From: Clostridium_T sp040217795 | Lineage (GTDB): Bacteria; Bacillota; Clostridia; Clostridiales; Clostridiaceae | DNA: 15,994 nucleotides | Reading direction: 5' to 3' | NCBI GenBank assembly: GCA_040217795.1 | Contig: JBEHWK010000080.1 | Coordinates: forward strand, 1 to 15,994 | Shown here: positions 7,033 through 15,048 of the stretch, in pieces | Layout: each line of letters begins with the position of its first letter | Position numbering within the stretch: position 1 is the stretch's first letter | Program-made: the position numbers and the translations under genes | The notes under the pieces: generated by a model | The model's input: the letters and a program-made list of their open reading frames with translations, nothing else | What the model was told of the DNA's origin: nothing | Databases searched by the model: none

Positions 7033-8163
7033 TTACTCATTTATATTAATACTCTTTAAATAATTGATTGAATCGTTCTTTAAAGTTTCTAACTTCATTT
7101 TTGCATACTTAAAATCATAATTTTTATAAAAATCAATATCAATATCACTTTCTTTTTTTACCATATGCGAATCTAAACCAAGCATTTCAAGAATATTCGC
7201 CTTTCTATCTTCTCTAATTAATTTACCATCTTTGCTATCAAATACAGCAACAAACGGCTTCTCAAATATAACAGAAAAAATAGTACCATGAAAAGAATTA
7301 GTTACAACAAAATCAGCGAATTTAAGATAGTTTAAAAATTCAATAGGACCTGCTTCTATCTTATTAATAAATCCTTTACCAACTATTTTAGGATGAATTG
7401 TAAGACTTATAACAGGCAAGTTAAGGATTTCTGAAGTTTTATTCGCCATTTTTATAGAGTATTCTCGTGCATTAACGGTATAATATAAAACATAAGGTTT
7501 ATCACAAATAGGTGTAGAACCTGCTAATTCACTCCATTCTTCTTGGCTAATCAACATTGTAGGGTCAACATTAACCTTAGCCTCTATTCCCTTTCCATTT
7601 AGATACCTTTGCGCATCAGCTTCTCTTAAGGATATAGAATCAAACTTTTTTAACAACGGTAATAATTCTTCTTCTTCATTACGAACTTCATCTAAATTAT
7701 CCCCAAAAGAAACAGCATAAGATGCTCTTTTCCCATGAAACGGGAAATTTATATAATATGCCATTGTTCTGTCATATAACTTACTACTTCGTCCCCATAT
7801 TTGATCGCTTCCGCATAATATCATATCAAAATTTTTTGAGTACTCCTCTAATTCATATTCATGAACAGCATCGGATAATGGTGCATTAAGCTTTTCAGAA
7901 ATAAATCTCTCAAAAAGTTCATTTCGTTTTCTTATGCTTTTTGAATTGCATAAATAATATAGTTTTCTTGCTAGGTACACTTTACTAATCTGTTTTATAT
8001 TAAATTTCTTATCGCGCATAAATTGTGACTCAGGTCTAAAATTCAAAATTTGTGCATCTGAAAATTGATTTACTGTTTTAAGTAGTGCATACGCTTGAAG
8101 ATTTGCTCCATAATTGTAAGCAGCGTGAAATGTCATAATTCCAAGTTTATTATTCATTTTCAT
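7033..8163 (-). CDS. Polysaccharide pyruvyl transferase-family protein
   Basis: A member of PF04230, whose characterised members transfer pyruvate from phosphoenolpyruvate to a sugar as a ketal (CsaB and WcaK-type enzymes). The 376 residues contain the N-terminal motif TFHAAYNYGANLQAYAL (11-27), the central CGSDQIWG (117-124), VDPTMLIS (199-206) and the C-terminal TNSFHGT (288-294), all in the expected order. The start ATG has AAAGGA six bases upstream; an in-frame ATG two codons later is less well placed. It would act in the cytoplasm on the nucleotide sugar or lipid-linked unit, adding a negative charge to the glycan. Not all PF04230 members are proven pyruvyl transferases, and the FrhB-like neighbour suggests a subgroup with coupled redox chemistry. 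It lies 41 bp after the GT4 gene. Confidence 0.88.
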   Translation of the reverse strand: MKMNNKLGIMTFHAAYNYGANLQAYALLKTVNQFSDAQILNFRPESQFMRDKKFNIKQISKVYLARKLYYLCNSKSIRKRNELFERFISEKLNAPLSDAVHEYELEEYSKNFDMILCGSDQIWGRSSKLYDRTMAYYINFPFHGKRASYAVSFGDNLDEVRNEEEELLPLLKKFDSISLREADAQRYLNGKGIEAKVNVDPTMLISQEEWSELAGSTPICDKPYVLYYTVNAREYSIKMANKTSEILNLPVISLTIHPKIVGKGFINKIEAGPIEFLNYLKFADFVVTNSFHGTIFSVIFEKPFVAVFDSKDGKLIREDRKANILEMLGLDSHMVKKESDIDIDFYKNYDFKYAKMKLETLKNDSINYLKSININE

Positions 8164-8204
8164 TACTTATCCTTTCTATAAAAAAAATTAATCATATATT
8201 TCCT

Positions 8205-9452
8205 TTAGCTTTTAGAAGATAATATATCTATGAAATCTTCTAAATAATTTTCAACATCAAAGTTTTTTCTTACATGCTCAACACAGTTATTAATCATACC
8301 ATCAACTAAATTGGGATTATCCACCAATTGATCTACACAATTCGCAATATTTTGTGATAACTCATTATCATTATCTAACACTATACTACAATTTTCAGAA
8401 GTATATTCAGGTATTCCTCCAGCATTTGTTGTTATTACCGGAATACCGCATGCCATAGCTTCAACCATTGTCAATCCTGCAGGTTCATCCCATACAGATG
8501 GCAACACAGCAACATTGGCCATCGAATATAAAATCGGCAATTCAGATTGAGGAATATATCCCGTATAAATAACTTTATCCCTAACTGGAAGTGTTAACTT
8601 TTGCAATTCTTCTTCAAATTCGCTTTTAATTTTTCCTCTATTAAATGTATTACCTACAATAATTAACTTAACATTTTTATGTTTTAATAAATGCAGTGCT
8701 TTAATTACATGATCTACACCTTTTTCCTTCGAGATTCTACCTACAAAAATTAGTAAAAAATCATTTTGAGAAATATTTAATTTATTTCGCCATTGTTGGA
8801 TTCTTTCATCGTGCGCCATGTTTTTAAATTTTTTTGTATCAACGCAATTATACATGATAGCAATTTTAGATTTATCAATAATATTTATAGCACTATCTTT
8901 AGATGTTATTGTTCTAGCAACAAAATCGCTAACACAAATATATTTATTACAACCAGCAATTTGAGTCAAGCATTTACCAGAAACTCTAGGGATATTATGT
9001 AAGTGGAAGTAATATTTCCCTTTAAATTTAATATGATTTTTGTGGAATTTCATAATCCAAAAAAGCAAAACATTATTTTCAATTACAATTTTATCATACT
9101 CATTACAGCTAATATACTTTGAAGTTTTCCATATATATGTTAATAATGAAGCTGTAGAGCGATATGAAATAGATTTTGCTTTTTTAAAAACAGTCTTCAT
9201 GATAAAAAATATGCAGCTATCTAGAATCTTAATAATTGGAGGAACACGAATCCACTTAAACTCAATATTGGAATAATTTTTAGAAAGCTCGTATGCCTTT
9301 TCATCAAAATATGAAACTATTTCAAGTTGAATTTTGTTTTTCTCATTATTCATTTCTACAATATGTTCCACTAAAGTAGCTACTGCACCACCCCTTGAAG
9401 CTGGCACAGGACAAGCACTATTAGAATCAGCTATTAGAATTACAACCTTCAT
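8205..9452 (-). CDS. Family 4 glycosyltransferase
   Basis: GT-B fold, retaining transferase acting at the cytoplasmic membrane face; donor unknown. The 415-residue product begins MKVVILIADSNSACPVPASRGG with the glycine-rich acceptor-side loop. The C-terminal nucleotide domain has FVGRISKEKGVDHVI (236-250) and E323-x7-E331 (WDEPAGLTMVEAMACG), then TTNAGGIPEY. I place the start at the ATG at 9452, because AAAGGA lies about eight bases before it and the conserved first beta-strand begins there. A longer frame back to 9503 would add 17 non-conserved residues. A hydrophobic stretch near residues 72-88 may help membrane association. The gap to the upstream GT8 stop is 78 bp. Confidence 0.93.
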   Translation of the reverse strand: MKVVILIADSNSACPVPASRGGAVATLVEHIVEMNNEKNKIQLEIVSYFDEKAYELSKNYSNIEFKWIRVPPIIKILDSCIFFIMKTVFKKAKSISYRSTASLLTYIWKTSKYISCNEYDKIVIENNVLLFWIMKFHKNHIKFKGKYYFHLHNIPRVSGKCLTQIAGCNKYICVSDFVARTITSKDSAINIIDKSKIAIMYNCVDTKKFKNMAHDERIQQWRNKLNISQNDFLLIFVGRISKEKGVDHVIKALHLLKHKNVKLIIVGNTFNRGKIKSEFEEELQKLTLPVRDKVIYTGYIPQSELPILYSMANVAVLPSVWDEPAGLTMVEAMACGIPVITTNAGGIPEYTSENCSIVLDNDNELSQNIANCVDQLVDNPNLVDGMINNCVEHVRKNFDVENYLEDFIDILSSKS

Positions 9453-9530
9453 ATGCAAAGTCCTTTCATATATACTCTTGTATAATATAGTCATAAGATT
9501 CAATTTTCATTTTATGAAAATAATAGATTA

Positions 9531-10613
9531 TTAAACACTTTTTACATATACTCTAATAAAATTTTTTATAAAAACTAATTGACTTTTACTAGCTAGTCTA
9601 TTATTTTGATTTTTTAACTTTTTATTCATAAAACTTACAGGTCGAATATAATTATATAATATGTTAACTAATATAATCATTATCCCTTTCGGCAAAATAT
9701 GACAAACCCTTGTTAAAATCTTTTTTGTTTTATCTCTAGTATCCATTTGTAACGGTTCGCCCTTCCAAGGAGTTAAATTTCTATACTTTAAAAAATTTTT
9801 TGCATGTGGATGATCGCTATCTTCTATCCATGGACGTTTTGCAATAAAAAAACAACCTGTAAAGTGTGTAATAATCGGATTCTCTCGAGCAAAATAATAC
9901 TCTTTTTTTGTATACGAGAAATTTTGGGGTTTTCTTAATCTCATCAGTTCTTGATATTTGAATGCATAAACCAACGAATTAATATTATATTCTTGTGGTA
10001 AAATTTTTATTTTCCCTGCAAATACGCTATTCAAAATTGATTGTTCATTAAAAACAAAATATCCATTATTCCTAATAACATTATCTATAAGTTGCTGCTT
10101 AACATTATCTTCTCTCCACTTTTTGACATTAAATAGCAAGACTCCTGCATTACAATACGTTCCACAATCATCAATCTCTACTAATTCTCTATACGTACTG
10201 CTTAAACAATCATCAACGCCTGCCAAATAATAATCATCCATATCAAAAGACCATAATTCTTTTAGTGAGCCTTCAATAATTGTATCTGAATCTAAATATA
10301 ATGCTTTGTCCACATCTTGTGGCAATAAATCTGTTATAAATAACCGATTATAACCAAACCCAAGCCATCCACTTTTACAAGATTGTAACTTAATTCCTAA
10401 ACGTTCGGACCAATTAGGCATATCTATAAATTCAATTGTTCTATCATATCGACTTGCCAATGACTTAAGCATACTTTTATTTTCATCTTTCATACCCCGC
10501 TCAATATATAAAACATGAATATGCTTTACGTCTCTATTGTTTTCAAATAACGAAGCTATTGAAACACCAGTTACTGATGCAAAAGAATCACTACTATGAT
10601 AAATTACATACAT
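9531..10613 (-). CDS. Family 8 glycosyltransferase
   Basis: GT-A fold, retaining transferase of the LPS glucosyl/galactosyltransferase type; it probably uses UDP-glucose or UDP-galactose, which galU could supply. The 360 residues begin MYVIYHSSDSF. They show KALYLDSDT (103-111) with the DxD metal site at 108-110, then FDMDDYYLAGVDDC, CNAGVLLFN and FNEQSILN, and finally HFTGCFFIAKRPW, the usual GT8 closing H-x-x-G...K-x-P-W-like motif. The C-terminal 70 residues are basic and hydrophobic, probably a membrane anchor. AAAGGATTG lies about ten bases before the ATG, and that site overlaps the stop of the small upstream ORF (10629-10631), which suggests coupling. The sugar specificity is not readable from sequence. 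Confidence 0.93.
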   Translation of the reverse strand: MYVIYHSSDSFASVTGVSIASLFENNRDVKHIHVLYIERGMKDENKSMLKSLASRYDRTIEFIDMPNWSERLGIKLQSCKSGWLGFGYNRLFITDLLPQDVDKALYLDSDTIIEGSLKELWSFDMDDYYLAGVDDCLSSTYRELVEIDDCGTYCNAGVLLFNVKKWREDNVKQQLIDNVIRNNGYFVFNEQSILNSVFAGKIKILPQEYNINSLVYAFKYQELMRLRKPQNFSYTKKEYYFARENPIITHFTGCFFIAKRPWIEDSDHPHAKNFLKYRNLTPWKGEPLQMDTRDKTKKILTRVCHILPKGIMIILVNILYNYIRPVSFMNKKLKNQNNRLASKSQLVFIKNFIRVYVKSV

Positions 10614-10628
10614 CTTTATTCAATCCTT

Positions 10629-10787
10629 TCATATTTTTTTATTGATTTCTAAGTACTTTCGAGGTCTAAATAAAATGTCTAGCATCCATACCTTCTGGGC
10701 AATTAAATAATACATTATTGGGAATAATACCCCGCTCATAAACAACACACTTACCCAAACACTAATCATCTTAATATGTATAATCAC
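10629..10787 (-). CDS. Small hydrophobic protein, unrecognised (about 46-52 aa)
   Basis: An open frame in the 237-bp gap between the acyltransferase and GT8 genes. From a GTG at 10787 it gives 52 residues; from an ATG at 10769 it gives 46. Neither start has a well-spaced ribosome binding site (AGGA is only three bases from the GTG), so the start is unresolved. The product has one strongly hydrophobic segment (MISVWVSVLFMSGVLFPIMY and onward) followed by a basic tail, LFRPRKYLEINKKI. This is a plausible single-pass membrane protein with a cytoplasmic positive end. Its stop codon overlaps the ribosome binding region of the GT8 gene, a pattern seen for coupled real genes. It could also be the remnant of a larger membrane protein. 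I do not recognise a family. Confidence 0.4.
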   Translation of the reverse strand: MIIHIKMISVWVSVLFMSGVLFPIMYYLIAQKVWMLDILFRPRKYLEINKKI

Positions 10788-10850
10788 CAATCCTACTTTT
10801 ACTGCATTTTAAATAATCAGATGCAAAACATAAATATTAATAATTACCAA

Positions 10851-11918
10851 TTAGCATAACATCTTAATTATTTTGTTTTTTCCAGAAAATGTTATTATAA
10901 TTTCCGAACATATCATAGTTATTGTTAATATATACAAAAGTCCAATATAAGGATTACCCTTTAGAATTGTATTGAAAAAACTATTAGGAAGCAATTCTGG
11001 TAAGGCAGATAAAAATAACCTTTGACATAAAAACATCGTCATACTCATTTTTCTCATCCACACTAATAATTTACTTGATTGAAGTTTAATATCCAAACAT
11101 GCCTTTACAAAAAAATACGTAAACGGCAACAACAATAAGATAGTGTTAGCATTTTCCGCAGAGAAATGAATTTTAATAATAAACGCTTCTAAAACAAAAC
11201 CAAATCCAAAAACTATCATTAATACAATATTTCTTAAAGTACTATTATGATTTGTGTTAACTATTGTTTCTTTTGCAATAAGTGCACCAATGGCAACGAA
11301 CGGGAATCCATTAAAAAGTCCATTACGAGTTGTTTCAAATATAAGTATATACATACCATATGCCGACTTAAGAGCAGGAGCTTCATTTAGTAAAAAATTA
11401 TAACTCGCGCCTAATGCACCTATAGTGTAGATAATTATACCAATACCTACTATCTTATAAATGTCAAAATGATTATTTAGAAAATATACAATAATTACAC
11501 CAATACACAAAGCTGGTAAAAACCATATAGTATTATATGTTGAGTATACTATGACCGTTTTTACATAACTTAAAACTTCTGTGGTTGTAGTCCCGAATCT
11601 GAAAAACTTTAAAAGTTTAAAGGTTACATAGATTGCTGACCAAGCCAAATATAATTTTAAAATTCTAATAAGGTACTTTTTTACAATAACGCCTTTATTA
11701 TCAGTATTCATATAAATTTTATGAAACAGAAAAAAACCACTGCAGACAAAAAAGAATGGAACAACTATTATATAGAGTGACGATGCATAGTCAATATACT
11801 TGCTAATCCTTCCAACTGCATTTTCACTTATATAATGAGAATTAATAATTAATACTGCACACAAAAATTTAACACAATCTATTGCAGCATATTGAGTCAA
11901 TCGAAATTCATTCTTCAT
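10851..11918 (-). CDS. Acyltransferase family 3 membrane protein (probable glycan O-acyltransferase)
   Basis: A multi-pass membrane protein of PF01757, the OafA/WecH-type group, which typically transfers acetyl (or another acyl group) to a sugar hydroxyl. The 355 residues are a normal length for the membrane-only form, without the SGNH domain of longer OafA proteins. The N-terminus has IDCVKFLCAVLIINSH with the conserved His at 28. It is followed by VVPFFFVCSGFFLFHK (the F-F-x-x-S-G-F motif of the family) and about ten hydrophobic helices. AGAGGA lies about 11 bases before the ATG, inside the end of the aldolase gene, and the two genes are only 4 bp apart, so they are tightly coupled. That linkage raises the question whether the acyl donor or acceptor relates to the aldolase product. 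Acetylation of the repeat unit is the default guess. Confidence 0.88.
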   Translation of the reverse strand: MKNEFRLTQYAAIDCVKFLCAVLIINSHYISENAVGRISKYIDYASSLYIIVVPFFFVCSGFFLFHKIYMNTDNKGVIVKKYLIRILKLYLAWSAIYVTFKLLKFFRFGTTTTEVLSYVKTVIVYSTYNTIWFLPALCIGVIIVYFLNNHFDIYKIVGIGIIIYTIGALGASYNFLLNEAPALKSAYGMYILIFETTRNGLFNGFPFVAIGALIAKETIVNTNHNSTLRNIVLMIVFGFGFVLEAFIIKIHFSAENANTILLLLPFTYFFVKACLDIKLQSSKLLVWMRKMSMTMFLCQRLFLSALPELLPNSFFNTILKGNPYIGLLYILTITMICSEIIITFSGKNKIIKMLC

Positions 11919-11922
11919 ACTC

Positions 11923-12933
11923 TTAAAGTCCTCTCACATTATTATAAAAATACTCCGCTTTCTCGTTTGAATACAGATATTTATCAGCCCCCTGGATACT
12001 TTGGAAAATTTCATAGACATCTTTTATCTTCAAACCAGGCTTGTCCATATAATACGAAGCATAATTCGGATTGCATTCTAATGATGCTGCCACAAAATAT
12101 TCTAAAGCATATCCCCAAGGGAGTTTGTTATAAATCTCATGAAGATATTCATCCCAAATCTCAAAAACCGGCTTTAAATTATAATTAGTACCATTATTCT
12201 CATTTAAGTAATTTGTAATCATTTCAAGATTTAAATTACCAGCACCTCGTCCCATGCCATATACACTTGCGTCTAATATGATATCATGCTTTAAACCAAG
12301 TTCAACAAATGTCGTTGCGTTTGAAAACGCCTGTTGCATATTATTGTGTGCATGGTATCCAATTAGAATACCCGGTTTAACATACTCGTCTGCAATTTTA
12401 GCATAACGAATTAGATCTTTTTTCTTTAGCAAACCAAAAGTATCAACAATATAAATAGCATATGGGTTCAACTCACTAAATCGCTCACACACGGAGGCAA
12501 ATTCCTCATCTGTATATTGTTCAATTCGAGTAGGCTGAACACCTAATTTATATCCTTTATCTACAATAATCTTACAATAATCATATGCATCATCTAATTT
12601 CCTTTTCCAAAATGAATATCGCATCAAATCTGGTCCTTCCGGAGTCCTATGTGCTAAAAGTTCAGGCGGAAAATAATTAGCCATTTCAATTAAAGCCGAA
12701 TAAATTTTATCTGGTCTTTTTTCTCCAATAATTTTAGTTACTTGATCTACTGAATTATAGACTGCACGATTCGGTTGGTAAGGTTCATTACGCATAAATC
12801 CTAATTCCAGAACATCAGGGCCTGACAATTCTAATTTTTGTTTTATACCAATAATATTTTCATATCCAAATTCCCAATTGTTTACATACCCCCCATCACG
12901 TAGGGTACAATCCAAAATCCTAAACTTACCCAT
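11923..12933 (-). CDS. DRE-TIM metallolyase, 4-hydroxy-2-oxovalerate aldolase/HMG-CoA lyase-like
   Basis: A 336-residue (beta/alpha)8 aldolase of the HMGL-like family (PF00682), closest in style to DmpG/BphI pyruvate aldolases. Visible motifs: LDCTLRDGG (7-15) with catalytic Arg12 and metal-ligand Asp13; VDTFG (163-167); GYHAHNN (192-198) with metal ligands His194 and His196; GMGRGAGN (226-233). The C-terminal helical part from about 250 contains PWGYALEYFVAAS. Family members make or cleave C-C bonds between a pyruvate enolate and a carbonyl. The position of the DmpG catalytic His21 appears to be Tyr16 here, so the chemistry may differ. No acylating aldehyde dehydrogenase partner (DmpF) is present. 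Its AGGAGG overlaps the stop of the hydroxyacid dehydrogenase gene, and it sits directly behind the CDP-sugar genes. A role in making an unusual sugar or acid is inferred; the substrate is unknown. Confidence 0.82.
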   Translation of the reverse strand: MGKFRILDCTLRDGGYVNNWEFGYENIIGIKQKLELSGPDVLELGFMRNEPYQPNRAVYNSVDQVTKIIGEKRPDKIYSALIEMANYFPPELLAHRTPEGPDLMRYSFWKRKLDDAYDYCKIIVDKGYKLGVQPTRIEQYTDEEFASVCERFSELNPYAIYIVDTFGLLKKKDLIRYAKIADEYVKPGILIGYHAHNNMQQAFSNATTFVELGLKHDIILDASVYGMGRGAGNLNLEMITNYLNENNGTNYNLKPVFEIWDEYLHEIYNKLPWGYALEYFVAASLECNPNYASYYMDKPGLKIKDVYEIFQSIQGADKYLYSNEKAEYFYNNVRGL

Positions 12934-12948
12934 AATCTTATCATCCTC

Positions 12949-13854
12949 CTATTCTATTTCTATATGTTTCATATTTTCTAGTATTAACTTCCACATTCTT
13001 TCATTATTCTTGTTGGAAACAAATGAATTATGAGGAGTGATAATTACATTATCTCGATCCCAAAGCGGATTTTCCTTATTCATAGGCTCTTCTTCAAAAA
13101 CATCTAATACCGCACCCGCAATATTTGTATCTAACTCTTTTAAAAGTGCTTTTTCTGAAACCAATCCACCTCTGGATATATTAACCAAAATAGATTTCTT
13201 CTTAAAATACGAAAACCTTGTTTCATCAAACATACCGTAAGTATTATTATTTAATGGCAATGTTAATATCACAATATCACTTGTCGAAATAACATTATTG
13301 AGCTGGTCTATTGGATATATTTTCTTGAAAAGTGCATTACTCTGGGGATTCAAATCAACACCAATCACGTTTTCTGTAAATGCATTAAACCGTTTTGCAA
13401 CCTCAACTCCTATGCTACCAGTACCTATAATACAAACTGTCTTGTCAGTTAATTCTTCAAGTTCCCTATTCTTTTCCCAGTGATGGTGTTTTTGATTTCT
13501 AGCAAAAAAATGGCTCTTTTTGTACAATTGCAACACACCACAAATTGCAAATTCCGCCATTGGAATGCTGTATACTCCTCGTGCATTATATACCTTAATA
13601 TTATGCTCATTCACGTAGTCAATAGGTATCCTATCTAAACCTGCACTAAGTAGTTGAACTATTTTCAAATTTTTGAATAGACCTATATCATGATGTACAA
13701 ATAAATAATTGCAGACTACTGCATCTATCATTGATACATCTAAACAAAGGTCAGCATCTTCTTTCTCAATGTAAAATATTTTATATCCACATTCACTAAG
13801 CGCTTTTATTTGCTCTTCTTTCCAATTGAAAGCTCCCGTAATTAGTAAATTCAT
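12949..13854 (-). CDS. D-isomer-specific 2-hydroxyacid dehydrogenase
   Basis: An NAD(P)-dependent 2-ketoacid reductase of the D-2-HADH superfamily (PF00389/PF02826). With the ATG at 13854 (MNLLITGAF), preceded by AAGGTGGTG, it has 301 residues. An ATG at 13881 would add nine residues of no family character. The Rossmann motif GTGSIG is at 144-149, with Asp167 following the second strand (favouring NAD). The catalytic set is present: Arg228 in NISRGG, Glu in the DVFEEEP cluster (254-256) and His275 in ITPHNS. LSAGLD (69-74) is the substrate-loop region. The true substrate in such loci is rarely known. Wedged between CDP-glucose dehydratase and a pyruvate-type aldolase, it plausibly reduces the 2-keto acid formed by the aldolase. 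A general lactate or phosphoglycerate dehydrogenase role is possible but fits the context less well. Confidence 0.85.
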   Translation of the reverse strand: MNLLITGAFNWKEEQIKALSECGYKIFYIEKEDADLCLDVSMIDAVVCNYLFVHHDIGLFKNLKIVQLLSAGLDRIPIDYVNEHNIKVYNARGVYSIPMAEFAICGVLQLYKKSHFFARNQKHHHWEKNRELEELTDKTVCIIGTGSIGVEVAKRFNAFTENVIGVDLNPQSNALFKKIYPIDQLNNVISTSDIVILTLPLNNNTYGMFDETRFSYFKKKSILVNISRGGLVSEKALLKELDTNIAGAVLDVFEEEPMNKENPLWDRDNVIITPHNSFVSNKNNERMWKLILENMKHIEIE

Positions 13855-13921
13855 ATTTAGCCAACACCACCTTAAATACATACAGCAACATATTACTTCC
13901 AGTGCAGTTCTTCCAGCATCT

Positions 13922-14989
13922 CTAATTTTCTATAGATAAAAATTTTTCAATCTGATCATCCATGCAATTTCTTACATCTTCACCATCAATCCAGCACTTA
14001 GTCCATTCAACAATCATTTGTATTGCATTATCAAGATTCCAATGTGGTTTCCATCCAAAAACACTCTTCAGTTTAGAACAGTCAAGTTTCAAGAAATTAG
14101 CCTCGTGAGGGCCTCCATCATACTGATTTATCCATTTCATCCCTTCTCCCCACTTTTCAACGAAAACATTAACCAATGCCCCTGTTTGGAAGCAGTCTAC
14201 TTCATCTGGCCCCACATTGTACCACCCAGCGTATTTGCCATCTTTATACTGAGCAGCAGCTATCATTAAGTATGCATATAGGGGTTCAAGAACATGTTGA
14301 TAAGGACGTGTAGAAAATGGATTTCTCACAATAATGTCTCTACCATCAATTGCAGCTCTTATACAATCCGGAATGATACGGTCATTAGCAAAGTCACCTC
14401 CGCCAATCACATTCCCTGCCCTAGCTGTTGATATCGGAACAGAACCATCAGAGAAGAAAGAATTCTTATAACTATGCGTTACAAGCTCAGAACATGACTT
14501 GCTATTCGAATATGGATCATATCCATCCAGAGGTTCATTCTCACGGTATCCCCATTCCCATTCTTTATTTTCATAGACTTTGTCAGTGGTTACATTCAGA
14601 AAGGATTTAACTCCCCTTGAAAGTCTTACACATTCAAGGATATTTACAGTACCCATGACATTAGTCTCATATGTATAAGCTGGTGCTGTGTAACTGTCAC
14701 GAACAATTGGCTGGGCAGCAAGATGAAGAACAATTTCAGGCTGTGCTTCATCAAAAGCCTTCTTTAAAGATTCATAATCACGGATATCTCCGATTATTGA
14801 TTTCATATCCCTTTCTATGTCTGCAATTTCAAAAAGTGAAGGGTTTGTAGGCGGTTCTAATGAATATCCCGTTACTATAGCCCCTGCATTAATAAGCATT
14901 TTACAAAGCCACGATCCCTTAAATCCGGTATGACCTGTTACAAATACTTTTTTCCCTTTATAAAAACTTAAATCAAAATTAGTATCCAA
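13922..14989 (-). CDS. rfbG: CDP-glucose 4,6-dehydratase
   Basis: A cytoplasmic short-chain dehydrogenase (extended SDR) that converts CDP-D-glucose to CDP-4-keto-6-deoxy-D-glucose with tightly bound NAD. The start is most likely the TTG at 14989, six bases after AGGAGG. The longer frame from 15013 would translate that ribosome binding site, so it is unlikely. With this start there are 355 residues, the usual length. The NAD loop is GHTGFKGSW (19-27), specific to this family. The catalytic TTDK is at 134-137 and Y160-x3-K164 is present, with LHLAAQPIVRDSY (88-100) between them. AGNVIGGGDFANDRIIPDC is also typical. It follows rfbF closely. The next genes are not rfbH or a 4-ketoreductase, so the product enters an unusual branch or is finished by genes outside the window. 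Confidence 0.95.
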   Translation of the reverse strand: MDTNFDLSFYKGKKVFVTGHTGFKGSWLCKMLINAGAIVTGYSLEPPTNPSLFEIADIERDMKSIIGDIRDYESLKKAFDEAQPEIVLHLAAQPIVRDSYTAPAYTYETNVMGTVNILECVRLSRGVKSFLNVTTDKVYENKEWEWGYRENEPLDGYDPYSNSKSCSELVTHSYKNSFFSDGSVPISTARAGNVIGGGDFANDRIIPDCIRAAIDGRDIIVRNPFSTRPYQHVLEPLYAYLMIAAAQYKDGKYAGWYNVGPDEVDCFQTGALVNVFVEKWGEGMKWINQYDGGPHEANFLKLDCSKLKSVFGWKPHWNLDNAIQMIVEWTKCWIDGEDVRNCMDDQIEKFLSIEN

Positions 14990-15048
14990 AATAAACCTCC
15001 TATATATACTCAATGGATAATATTGTTATCTATTAGCATCAACTAGGT

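Noticed and set aside
9453..9503. A longer N-terminus for the GT4 starting at 9503
   Set aside because: The 17 extra residues precede the conserved first strand, and the ATG at 9452 has a well-placed AAAGGA site that the longer form would translate through.
11892..12188. A 98-codon frame on the plus strand
   Set aside because: It lies entirely opposite the aldolase and acyltransferase start, which have clear family motifs; the product has no recognisable domain and no ribosome binding site was seen. The same holds for the other plus-strand frames of 60-85 codons.
12949..13854. SerA (phosphoglycerate dehydrogenase) for serine synthesis
   Set aside because: The protein has the general family fold but no ACT domain, is short, and sits between sugar-nucleotide and aldolase genes, so only the superfamily is called.
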